A DNA stretch of 16,181 nucleotides from Hymenobacter sp. (lineage in GTDB: Bacteria; Bacteroidota; Bacteroidia; Cytophagales; Hymenobacteraceae): positions 1 to 16,181 of the forward strand of contig JANYFQ010000390.1 of NCBI GenBank assembly GCA_025362615.1, written 5' to 3'. Below, piece by piece: positions 1 to 6,900 of the stretch (position 1 is the first letter of the stretch; every line of letters starts with the position of its first letter). The notes beneath the pieces are model-generated. The model saw nothing but the letters and a program-made list of their open reading frames with translations, made no database searches and was not told the origin of the DNA. The position numbers and the translations under genes were made by a program.

Positions 1-372
1 CCCGCCCCCGTTGCTGCCGAAGCCGCCCCCAGCGCCCCCGAGCCTGCTGCCCCGGCTTCCGAGCCGGCCGCTGCCGCTCCCAGCGCCCCGGCCCCGGCCG
101 CCCCCAGCAGCCAAACCGAAACCGTCACCGGCCGCATCACCGACGAAAACGGGCAGCCGATGGTGGCGGCCACCGTCATGCTGCGCGGCAGCAGCAAGGC
201 CGTCAGCACCGACGCCAACGGCAACTACGCCATCGAAGTACCGGCCGGCGACAACAAGCTCCTCTTCGGCTACGGCGGCTACCTCGACGAAGTAGTGGAA
301 AGCCACGGCAGCAAGCCCGTCAACGTGGCCCTCACGCCCAACCCCAGCACCGGTAAAAAGCGCCGTCGCTAA
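1..372 (+). CDS. C-terminal part of a Pro/Ala-rich protein with a carboxypeptidase-regulatory-like domain (5' end outside window)
   Basis: Frame 1 is open from the first base to a TAA at 370-372, so the gene begins upstream of the window. The first ~40 visible residues are almost only Pro, Ala, Ser and Glu, a flexible linker typical of periplasm-spanning Bacteroidota proteins. The next ~60 residues read VTGRITDENGQPMVAATV, then STDANGNYAIEVPAG, the hallmark of the CarboxypepD_reg-like beta-sandwich usually found at the start of SusC/TonB-dependent receptors and also free-standing in envelope proteins. The protein ends in a basic KKRRR tail. Here the domain is at the C-terminus after a linker, so this is not a normal TonB-dependent receptor; a TonB-like or anchoring protein is possible. 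The domain call is firm, the role of the whole protein unknown. The ATG at 160 is internal to the domain and not a plausible start. Confidence 0.8.
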   Translation, partial: PAPVAAEAAPSAPEPAAPASEPAAAAPSAPAPAAPSSQTETVTGRITDENGQPMVAATVMLRGSSKAVSTDANGNYAIEVPAGDNKLLFGYGGYLDEVVESHGSKPVNVALTPNPSTGKKRRR

Positions 373-431
373 CCTTGGCCCCTGCGCTACCCCGCAATTT
401 AAAAAGCCTCCCCCGGTTGCCTGGAAGTAAG

Positions 432-485
432 CCCCGTGCCCCCGGCGCCGCTTAGCGCCGCGTGGGAAGCTGGGTGTGTCTGGGA
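432..485 (+). repeat. Imperfect direct repeat, left copy flanking the Fic gene
   Basis: This stretch begins CCCCGTGCCCCCGGCGCCGC and recurs at 1659-1711 in the same orientation. The first 20 bases differ at one position, and the remainder stays alignable through TGGGA with several substitutions and one indel. The two copies bracket the Fic gene and its upstream region. They could be two members of a dispersed intergenic repeat or the scars of an insertion; the sequence alone does not decide. Confidence 0.55.
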
Positions 486-522
486 GGCGGAGCTGTTGGT
501 ACACCCATAGGAGTTGAATGGC

Positions 523-1563
523 TCAACTAACATAGTAAACGGTTGCCGGCCCTTTGCCTTCCTTCGTGATGCGCTGCTGCCCCAGCAAATCAGCCAGGAT
601 TCGCTTCACGGTGGGGGAAGGAATGCCCAGCTTTTCGGCAACCTGGCCCGATTTGCAGCCGGGGTAATTGCTCACAAAAGCAAACACCGCTTTTTCACGC
701 GGCGACGACTGCGTTTCCGTTTCGCGTACCGTCAGCTTCTGCAACAACTGCTGCTGCACCTTGAGCAGCGCATCAAAAAAGAAGGTGAGCCACGACGAGA
801 TGTTTTCGCCCGGCCGCTGCGTCTGACACTGTTGCAACTCCCGGTAATACTCGGTTTTGCGGCTTTCAATTTCGTGCTCCAGACTCACGTATTGAATCCA
901 GACGTAGCCGTTCTGGAGCAGAAGCAGGGTGGCGAGCAGTCGGCTCAGGCGACCGTTGCCGTCCTGAAACGGGTGGACGCTCACAAAGTCGTAGCAGAAC
1001 AAGGCGCACTTCACCAGCGAGTGCGTGGCCGTGTCGGCGTGGTACCAGGCCACCAGCGCACGCATGGCGTCCTCGGTGGCAAAACCCGGCGCGGTGGCCT
1101 GAAAAATCAGCTGCTTGGCGCCGTCCGGCCGCGTGGCCTCCACGGCATTGGAGTGCTGCTTGTAGTTGCCCCGGTGCCACTCGTCCTTGCGGCTGAACCG
1201 AAGCAGCTGCTTGTGCAGCCCCTTGATGCTATTCTCCGAGATGTCGATGTCGGCGTAGGACTCCGCAATCAAGTCCAGCACCTGAAAATAGCCCACCACC
1301 TCCTGCGAATCCCGGTCTTCGAGCTTGGTGATGTCCGTATTGCGCAGCAGCACTTCCACCTCCGCGTCGCTCATGCGCGAGCCTTCGATGCGGGTAGACG
1401 CGCCCACGCTGCGCACCGTGGCAATGGCCTTGAGTTGCTTCAGCGTCTGCCCCTCGCGCCGCTCAATGGCCGACCAACCGGCATCAAACCGGTCAAGTTT
1501 GCTCACGGCCGCCAGCAAGGCCCAATCCAGCGTCACTTCCACGGTATGCACACGCTCTATCAT
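523..1563 (-). CDS. Fic-family protein adenylyltransferase (class II, self-inhibited) with C-terminal winged helix
   Basis: A 346-aa protein. The Fic catalytic motif HPFQDGNGRLSR is complete at residues 197-208 (His197 is the catalytic base). An N-terminal inhibitory motif of the (S/T)xxxE(G/N) form is seen at 56-61 (STRIEG, Glu60), which defines class II enzymes whose own helix blocks ATP placement. Residues ~288-346 (SPREKAVFAFV, then GQVAEKLGIPSPTVKRIL) form a winged-helix DNA-binding domain. Family knowledge: such enzymes transfer AMP from ATP to target proteins; the target here is unknown. I chose the ATG at 1563 because the upstream extension to 1650 only translates the TGATACGAT repeats. 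The DNA-binding domain together with four phased repeats directly upstream suggests autoregulation (inference). No antitoxin gene is adjacent, fitting the built-in inhibitor. Confidence 0.9.
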   Translation of the reverse strand: MIERVHTVEVTLDWALLAAVSKLDRFDAGWSAIERREGQTLKQLKAIATVRSVGASTRIEGSRMSDAEVEVLLRNTDITKLEDRDSQEVVGYFQVLDLIAESYADIDISENSIKGLHKQLLRFSRKDEWHRGNYKQHSNAVEATRPDGAKQLIFQATAPGFATEDAMRALVAWYHADTATHSLVKCALFCYDFVSVHPFQDGNGRLSRLLATLLLLQNGYVWIQYVSLEHEIESRKTEYYRELQQCQTQRPGENISSWLTFFFDALLKVQQQLLQKLTVRETETQSSPREKAVFAFVSNYPGCKSGQVAEKLGIPSPTVKRILADLLGQQRITKEGKGPATVYYVS

Positions 1564-1567
1564 GCCC

Positions 1568-1575
1568 CGAAGATA
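1568..1575 (-). promoter_or_regulatory. Possible -7 box of the Fic gene
   Basis: On the minus strand the sequence is TATCTTCG, one mismatch from the Bacteroidota -7 consensus TAnnTTTG and the same TAnnTTCG form seen upstream of icmF and lepA. It ends only 4 nt before the ATG at 1563, so a transcript started here would be nearly leaderless. No clear -33 TTTG is present; the region about 20 nt upstream is occupied by the TGATACGAT repeats. Confidence 0.3.
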
Positions 1576-1593
1576 AGCGCGCCGCCCCCGTCG

Positions 1594-1633
1594 TGATACG
1601 ATTTGATACGATTTGATACGATGCTGATACGAT
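1594..1633. promoter_or_regulatory. Four helically phased TGATACGAT repeats (candidate operator)
   Basis: Exact copies of TGATACGAT start at 1594, 1604, 1614 and 1625, so the spacing is 10, 10 and 11 bp, about one DNA turn each. They lie 31-70 bp upstream of the Fic start codon, just behind a possible -7 box. Identical sites on one face of the helix are what a cooperative DNA-binding protein would need. The Fic protein itself carries a winged helix and is the obvious candidate (inference). Simple slippage of a decanucleotide is an alternative, but the fourth copy has a different spacer and is out of the 10-bp register. Confidence 0.55.
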
Positions 1634-1658
1634 AGGGCCGAGTGGCCCATGCGCCAGC

Positions 1659-1711
1659 CCCCGTGCCCCCGGTGCCGCCCAGAGCCGCTGAGGAAGTTGG
1701 GGTGTTTGGGA
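1659..1711 (+). repeat. Imperfect direct repeat, right copy flanking the Fic gene
   Basis: Second copy of the element at 432-485, starting CCCCGTGCCCCCGGTGCCGC and ending GTGTTTGGGA. It lies ~95 bp upstream of the Fic start, in the spacer 1564-1865 that otherwise contains the phased repeats and a terminator-like hairpin. Apart from these I see nothing coding in that spacer. Confidence 0.55.
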
Positions 1712-1754
1712 ATTGCGCCCAGTAAGGGCGTGTGGGTGGTGCCTCGTTACGCAA

Positions 1755-1792
1755 AACACCCTGCTCTCCCGAGTTTGGGAAGGCAGGGTGTT
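1755..1792 (-). terminator. Probable intrinsic terminator of the DUF4468 gene
   Basis: AACACCCTGC at 1755-1764 and GCAGGGTGTT at 1783-1792 form a perfect 10-bp stem, and the inner bases CTCCC/GGGA can extend it. On the minus strand it is followed by a short T run (TTTTGCG). It lies ~75 nt behind the stop codon of the minus-strand gene ending at 1866. The T run is short, so termination may be partial. Confidence 0.5.
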
Positions 1793-1865
1793 AGGAAACA
1801 AATTGATTAAAAGCCACAGATTTTCAATGAATCTCGCCGCTTTATCAATTTTTGAAAAAGGGTTT

Positions 1866-2513
1866 TTACCAGTCGGATTTCTGTTTGCCTTTTTTCACAG
1901 AGGCTTCCAAACCCGCAATAATCTGCTGGGTTTCATAGTCCATGCCAGCCACAATTTTGCCATTGTAGCCTGTCCGTTTCCCTGCTTTGTAGTCAGCCAA
2001 GCATTGGTCATAGTTCACTGCATACGTGTTGGTTGCGTTTGCTCCACCCAGCATACTGGTGTTTCTGTTTCCGCCTGTAAAATTGTACATTCGATAACGA
2101 AATCTACCATCCTTAGCTTCCACACTCAACACAAAGGTCAGTGCCACTTCCGAAATATTAATACCGTTCACAAACTGATACTTGTGAACCCCTTTGCCCA
2201 GAATTTTGCCAGCATCTTTGTCATCGACTTGTAGCACATCTTTACCACTGACATAGTTGGAAACAAACCATTCGCGGACAGCTTGGTGGATGTCTTGTTT
2301 AGAAATGGCAGAATCCACTTTTATTATGCCTTCGTAATAAATGGCACCATCAGCATCCGTTGGCAGGGCAGCGAGACGTGCGGGATTTAGCTCTCCTTTT
2401 TTAACATAGTGCCCTGCGCCAGTAGGGTTAGGGTTCTGTGCTTGGCATTGCAGCACAGAACAAACGAGCAAACCTGAAAAACAAAAAGCGTTGAATATAA
2501 ACTTGAACTGCAT
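1866..2513 (-). CDS. Secreted DUF4468-type (TBP-like fold) protein
   Basis: A 215-aa protein with a signal peptide at residues ~1-25 (hydrophobic FNAFCFSGLLVCSV, cleavage near QCQAQ). The body has the pattern of DUF4468, a Bacteroidota family of exported proteins with a TBP-like fold: YYEGIIKVDS, then AVREWFVSNY, KDVLQVDDKDAGKILGKG and VALTFVLSVEAKDGRFRYRM. The molecular function of the family is unknown to me. The gene is clearly AT-richer than its neighbours and uses more A/T-ending codons, which suggests later acquisition. It stands alone: a terminator-like hairpin follows and a duplicated icmF fragment lies upstream. Upstream on the minus strand TACCTTTA (2543-2550) and TACCTTTT (2524-2531) resemble -7 boxes; neither has a well placed -33 element. 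Confidence 0.8.
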   Translation of the reverse strand: MQFKFIFNAFCFSGLLVCSVLQCQAQNPNPTGAGHYVKKGELNPARLAALPTDADGAIYYEGIIKVDSAISKQDIHQAVREWFVSNYVSGKDVLQVDDKDAGKILGKGVHKYQFVNGINISEVALTFVLSVEAKDGRFRYRMYNFTGGNRNTSMLGGANATNTYAVNYDQCLADYKAGKRTGYNGKIVAGMDYETQQIIAGLEASVKKGKQKSDW

Positions 2514-2572
2514 AAAAAGTGCAAAAAGGTAGGAGGATGCGGTAAAGGTAATGCGCTTTTAATTCAAATTAT

Positions 2573-2668
2573 CACCATTCTGCTGGCATTGCCCGCCGAC
2601 TTCAAACAGCGCATTCGTAATCTGCCCGCGCAAACAGTATTTCACCGTTTCATCAGCGCCGCGAAGAT
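2573..2668 (-). pseudogene. Diverged partial second copy of the icmF 3' end
   Basis: Compared with the intact icmF end at 3926-4020, this stretch shares TGCCCGCCGAC, then a 20-nt identical run (AACAGCGCATTCGTAATCTG), then TATTTCACCGTTT and CATCAG, with ~7 substitutions and one deleted base between. Translated on the minus strand it reads ETVKYCLRGQITNALFEVGG against METVKYCSLGQITNALFEVGG in IcmF. One base is missing next to the Met codon, and the original stop is lost (reading runs to 2559). It has no start of its own and is not a gene. Its upstream edge overlaps the end of the neighbouring gene (stop at 2653). It looks like the displaced tail left after something inserted at the 3' end of icmF. 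Confidence 0.8.
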
Positions 2669-3264
2669 ACACCGGTTTCAGCACCACCACTTCTGGCCGC
2701 ATCCACCACCGCTTGCAGCGCCCCCAGCAGGGCCGGGAGTTCGGAGAGGAAAAAGCGTTGCTGGTCAAGGATGAATTCGTTGCCTTCGTATTTCAAAAAG
2801 CGCCATTCGATGCCCGTCGTAGAGCAGCCGTAGATGGTGCGGATGGTTTTTTTCTCCTGCTCATTCAGGTGGCGGGCGGCGATGAGCTGCTGGAGCAGCA
2901 GCGTTAATTCCTCGTCGGTTTCCCGGTAGCAGGTATCCACCACCAGAAATACCGGAGCCGTGATGAAATCCGGGACGCGGCCGAATGAGCAGGTGAAGCT
3001 ATGCTTACTGCGTGGTTCTTGGGAGCTAGCAGATTCCGCGTCGGAGTAGACGGAAAAGGAGCGGTTGTTACGCTCACACAGTTCCAACAACACGGGCGTA
3101 ACCAAACGCTCGGCTCGCGCCCGTTCATTACTAACTCCGACTCCTAATCCTACTCGGATTGATTGTCGCACCCAGTCAGACGGCTCAACCGGCTTCAACT
3201 TAGGAAACAGATTTTCCACCCGAAAACCCACTCGGTCCAGGGAGCGAAATTTCACCGTTTCCAT
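2653..3264 (-). CDS. Conserved hypothetical protein, possibly a degenerate PD-(D/E)XK nuclease-like protein
   Basis: A 203-aa protein. The segment 94-185 (FGRVPDFITAPVFLVVD, then LLQQLIAARHLNEQEKKTI, YGCSTTGIEWRFLKYEGNEF and LSELPALLGALQAVVD) resembles uncharacterised bacterial proteins with a restriction-endonuclease-like core, where a VEAK-type motif normally follows the beta strand. Here the place reads VVDTCYRE: Asp99 and Asp110 are present but the expected Lys is missing, so nuclease activity is doubtful. The family match is from memory and moderate. The ATG at 3264 overlaps the upstream TGA by one base (TGATG), implying translational coupling with the small antitoxin-like gene. Its first codons (METVKFRSL) copy the icmF tail (METVKYCSL), and its last ~10 codons run into the second icmF-tail copy, so both ends may have been reshaped by recombination. 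Confidence 0.7.
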   Translation of the reverse strand: METVKFRSLDRVGFRVENLFPKLKPVEPSDWVRQSIRVGLGVGVSNERARAERLVTPVLLELCERNNRSFSVYSDAESASSQEPRSKHSFTCSFGRVPDFITAPVFLVVDTCYRETDEELTLLLQQLIAARHLNEQEKKTIRTIYGCSTTGIEWRFLKYEGNEFILDQQRFFLSELPALLGALQAVVDAARSGGAETGVSSRR

Positions 3265-3267
3265 CAA
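3234..3267 (-). repeat. Third, partial copy of the icmF 3'-end sequence
   Basis: Positions 3249-3266 (ATTTCACCGTTTCCATCA) are identical to 3990-4007 inside icmF, and the similarity continues to 3234 (against 3975) with five substitutions. The piece overlaps the stop of the small antitoxin-like gene and the start of the following gene. An 18-bp exact match plus its flank is unlikely by chance and repeats the motif shared by icmF and the copy at 2573-2668. Confidence 0.7.
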
Positions 3268-3434
3268 CTGCCAATTACAGGAGTAGGGTGCAAGCCGGAT
3301 GCTTCCAGCCGTTGCTTGATGTACTGCTGCAACTCCTGGAAACTCATATTTGCGGTTTCCTGCGAAATCTTGCTACGGATGTCGCGCATCATATTCACAG
3401 CATCGAAAGTCTTGGAGGCATTAGTCGTTTTCAT
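3264..3434 (-). CDS. Small antitoxin-like protein paired with the PIN toxin
   Basis: A 56-aa protein. It starts MKTTNASKTFDAVNMMRDIR, continues with KISQETANMSFQELQQYIKQ and ends HPTPVIGS. The KTFDAV-MMRDIR-KIS-MSFQEL pattern matches small proteins I know next to PIN/VapC-like toxins in Bacteroidota, Chlorobi and cyanobacteria, which are presumed antitoxins. The ATG at 3434 lies 14 nt inside the PIN gene (...TATGAAAACGACTAA), and its TGA overlaps the next gene's ATG by one base. Such overlaps mean the three products are made in coupled fashion. Toxin-first order is the reverse of classical vapBC. An amphipathic helical protein that wraps the PIN active site is the likely form; a DNA-binding domain is not evident. 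Confidence 0.75.
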   Translation of the reverse strand: MKTTNASKTFDAVNMMRDIRSKISQETANMSFQELQQYIKQRLEASGLHPTPVIGS

Positions 3435-3885
3435 AAGTCAGCAGGTCTTTGGGGCTACGGATTTCCAGCAGCTGATATCCCAGCCGCAGGTTTACCGAGT
3501 TGTAGCCGTGGATGCGTTGAATGTTTACGATGTGCTTGAAATTCCAACTGGCCAACACATCTACCCGCGCCAACGTTGCCAGGGCAATGTGGCGGCAGTC
3601 GGGCAGACTGGTTTTGCCAACCACTTTCTCGGCAATGTACTGCTTGGCGAGCGTTTCAGCTTCTTCCGTAAACGCCACCCGCTCAAAAAATCTGGCAGGG
3701 TAATCACCAAGCAAATCCCGAACGCGCGGCGGGGCATTCAGCAGTTCTAGGTCGAGTAAGTCGGACACCACGAAAATGAACTGGCCGCCCCTGAACTGTT
3801 CGAAAAACACTTCCGTGACGTCGCTAAACTCCTCATCGAAGTACCCGCCTACCACGGAAGTGTCGATATAAATTCTCGGCGTCAT
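3421..3885 (-). CDS. PIN-domain ribonuclease, VapC-like toxin
   Basis: A 154-aa protein of normal PIN length. The Mg-binding acidic residues are in place: Asp8 (YIDTSVVGGYFD), Glu47 (SDLLDLELLNAP), Asp96 (LPDCRHIALAT) and Asp109 followed by ASWNFKHIVN, the usual D-x-L-x-SWN-x-KH end of the domain. The domain therefore looks catalytically intact. Family knowledge: such proteins cleave RNA (often tRNA or rRNA) and are held inactive by a partner antitoxin. The gene begins 36 nt behind the icmF stop and overlaps the small gene at 3264-3434 by 14 nt. Its composition is less GC-rich than icmF, fitting an acquired module. A defence or stabilisation role is inference. Confidence 0.88.
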   Translation of the reverse strand: MTPRIYIDTSVVGGYFDEEFSDVTEVFFEQFRGGQFIFVVSDLLDLELLNAPPRVRDLLGDYPARFFERVAFTEEAETLAKQYIAEKVVGKTSLPDCRHIALATLARVDVLASWNFKHIVNIQRIHGYNSVNLRLGYQLLEIRSPKDLLTYEND

Positions 3886-3921
3886 TCGTTCAGTCGGTTA
3901 AAATCCGTTCAACCGGCCGCC

Positions 3922-6900
3922 CTACATATTCCGCCGGTACTGCCCGCCGACCTCGAACAGCGCATTCGTAATCTGGCCCAGCGAGCAGTATTTCACCGTT
4001 TCCATCAGCTCGGCGAAGAGGTTGCCGTTGGCCACGGCCACTTGCTGGAGCTGCTGGAGGCGCGCCGGGGCCTGGTCGGCGTTGCGCTGGTGCAGCAGCT
4101 GGAGCATGTCGATTTGATACTGCTTTTCCTCCTCCGTGGCGCGGATGACTTCGGCCGGCACCACCGTAGGCGAGCCTTTGGACGAGAGAAAGGTATTCAC
4201 CCCGATGATGGGGTACTCGCCGGTGTGCTTCAGCATCTCGTAGTGCATGCTTTCCTCCTGGATTTTGCCGCGCTGGTACATGGTTTCCATGGCCCCGAGC
4301 ACGCCGCCGCGCTCCGTGATGCGGTCGAATTCGAGCAGCACCGCCTCTTCCACCAGGTCGGTCAGCTCCTCGATGATGAAGGAGCCTTGCAGCGGGTTCT
4401 CGTTTTTGGCCAGCCCCAGCTCGCGGTTGATGATGAGCTGAATGGCCATGGCCCGGCGCACCGATTCCTCGGTGGGCGTGGTGATGGCCTCGTCATAGGC
4501 ATTCGTGTGCAGCGAGTTACAGTTGTCGTAGATGGCATACAGCGCCTGCAACGTGGTGCGGATGTCGTTGAAGTCGATTTCCTGGGCGTGCAGGCTGCGG
4601 CCCGACGTTTGGATGTGGTACTTCAGCATCTGCGAGCGGGCATCGGCGTTGTACTTGAGCTTCATGGCTTTGGCCCAGATGCGGCGGGCCACGCGGCCAA
4701 TCACGGCGTACTCGGGGTCGATGCCGTTGGAGAAGAAGAAGCTCAGGTTGGGCGCGAAGTCGTTCACGCTCATGCCCCGGCTGACGTAGTATTCCACGAA
4801 CGTGAAACCGTTGCTCAGCGTGAGGGCCAACTGCGTAATCGGGTTGGCCCCGGCCTCGGCAATGTGGTAGCCGCTGATGCTGACGGAGTAGAAGTTACGA
4901 ACCTTCTCGGTGATGAAGTACTGCTGCACGTCGCCCATCAGGCGCAGGGCGAATTCGGTGCTGAAAATGCAGGTGTTCTGGGCCTGGTCTTCCTTCAAAA
5001 TGTCGGCCTGCACGGTGCCGCGTACCTGCGTCAGCGTCCGCGCCTTGATGGCGGCGTACACCTCGGCAGGCAGCACGTCCTCGCCCGTCACGCCGAGCAG
5101 GAGCAGGCCCAGGCCGTCGTTGCCGGCCGGCAGCTCGCCCTGGTAGCGGGGGCGGGGTTGGTTTTTGGCGGCGTAAAGCTGGTCGATTTTCGTTTCAACT
5201 TCGGCCGTCAGCTCGTGCTCTTTGATGTACAGTTCGCACTGCTGGTCGATGGCGGCGTTCATGAAAAACGCGGCCAGCGTGGCGGCGGGGCCGTTGATGG
5301 TCATGCTCACCGACGTGCTGGGGTTGGCCAGGTTGAAGCCCGAGTAGAGCTTCTTGGCATCGTCGAGGCAGGCGATGCTTACGCCGGCGTTGCCGATTTT
5401 GCCGTAGATGTCGGGCCGCACGTCCGGGTCTTCGCCGTAGAGTGTTACCGAGTCGAAGGCCGTGCTCAAGCGTTTGGCGGGCAAGCCCAGGCTCACGTAG
5501 TGGAAGCGGCGGTTGGTGCGCTCCGGCCCGCCCTCGCCGGCAAACATCCGCGTGGGGTCTTCGCCCTCGCGCTTGAACGGAAATACGCCGGCCGTGTAGG
5601 GGAATTCGCCGGGGAAGTTCTCCTGCATGGCCCAGCGGAGCCGGTCGCCCCAGCCGGTGTAGCGCGGCACGGCTACTTTGGGTATGCTGTTGCCCGAGAG
5701 TGACTTAGTATGCGTCTGCACCCGAATTTCCTTGCCCCGCACCGCGTACACGTACTCCGGGTTGCGGTAGTTTTGCAGGGTGCTTTCCCAGTTTTCGAGG
5801 ATGGCCTGGCTGTCGGCATCGAGGCGGCGGAGCTGGGTTTGCTTGTTCTTGCCGAACTCCGCCACGGTTTCGTCTTTCTTCTCGGCGCGGTAATGCGCTT
5901 CGAGCTTCGCAAATGCGCCAGCTACTTCCGCAATGTTGGCCTGCTCGCGCACGCGCTGGTCGTAGGCGCGGTTGCTTTCGGCAATTTCGGAGAGGTAGCG
6001 GGTGCGGTGCGGCGGGATGATGTAAATCTTCTCCGAATCCTCCACCGTCGTTTCGAGCTTCGAGGCGAAGGTGGCCCCGGTCTTGGTTTCCAGCATTTGC
6101 AGCACGGCCCGGTAGAGGCGGTTCATGCCGGGGTCGTTGAACTGCGAGGCGATGGTGCCGAAGACCGGCATCGTGTCGGTGGGCGCGTCCCAGAGATTGT
6201 GATTGCGCTGGTATTGCTTCCGCACGTCGCGCAGCGCATCGAGCGCCCCGCGCTTGTCAAACTTATTGAGCGCAATCACGTCGGCAAAATCGAGCATATC
6301 GATTTTTTCCAACTGCGTGGCTGCGCCGTATTCGGGCGTCATCACGTAGAGGCTGGCATCGGAGTGCTCGATGATTTCGGTGTCGGACTGCCCGATGCCG
6401 CTGGTTTCGAGAACGATGAGGTCAAAGTTGGCGGCCCGCACCACGTCCACGGCATCCTGCACGTACTTGCTCAGGGCGAGGTTGCTCTGGCGCGTGGCCA
6501 GCGAGCGCATATACACGCGGGGCGAGTTGATGGCGTTCATCCGAATGCGGTCGCCGAGCAGGGCGCCGCCGGTTTTGCGCTTGCTGGGGTCCACGGAAAT
6601 GATGGCGATGGTCTTGTCGGGGAAGTCCATCAGAAAGCGCCGCACCAGCTCATCCACCAGGCTGGATTTGCCCGCGCCGCCCGTGCCCGTGATGCCTAAT
6701 ATAGGGGCTTGGGGGCTTAGGGACTGAGGGACTTGGTTTTTGGTGTTGGGTGTTGGGTGTTGGGTGGTGGGTGTTGAAGCAGCGGACTGGGGGAAACCAG
6801 CAACCAACTCCTCGCGCACCTTTTCAAATTCTTCGGGGAAATTTTCCGCCGCCGAAATCAGGCGGCCGATGCTGCGGGCATCTTTTTCTTTGACGTGGCG

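Noticed and set aside
1..295. 94-codon frame starting at 11
   Set aside because: It is a shifted frame of the Pro/Ala-rich gene; frame 1 carries the recognisable domain.
514..1596. 360-codon + strand frame over the Fic gene
   Set aside because: Antisense to a Fic protein with a perfect HPFxDGNGR motif.
1564..1650. N-terminal extension of the Fic protein to an ATG at 1650
   Set aside because: The extra 29 codons mainly translate the TGATACGAT repeats, and the possible -7 box lies inside it.
2559..2768. 69-codon frame containing the icmF-tail copy
   Set aside because: Its first half is a shadow of the preceding gene and its second half is the duplicated icmF tail; no independent gene.
4042..6699. 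Long open frames on the + strand (553 and 329 codons) across icmF
   Set aside because: They lie entirely antisense to icmF, whose domains and catalytic residues are clear. High GC removes stop codons in the opposite frames, and the translations are His/Gly/Val-rich and match nothing.
6702..6776. Intergenic repeat splitting icmF into two genes
   Set aside because: The reading frame is continuous through the repeat, and the B12 domain and GTPase remain fused as in known IcmF proteins.
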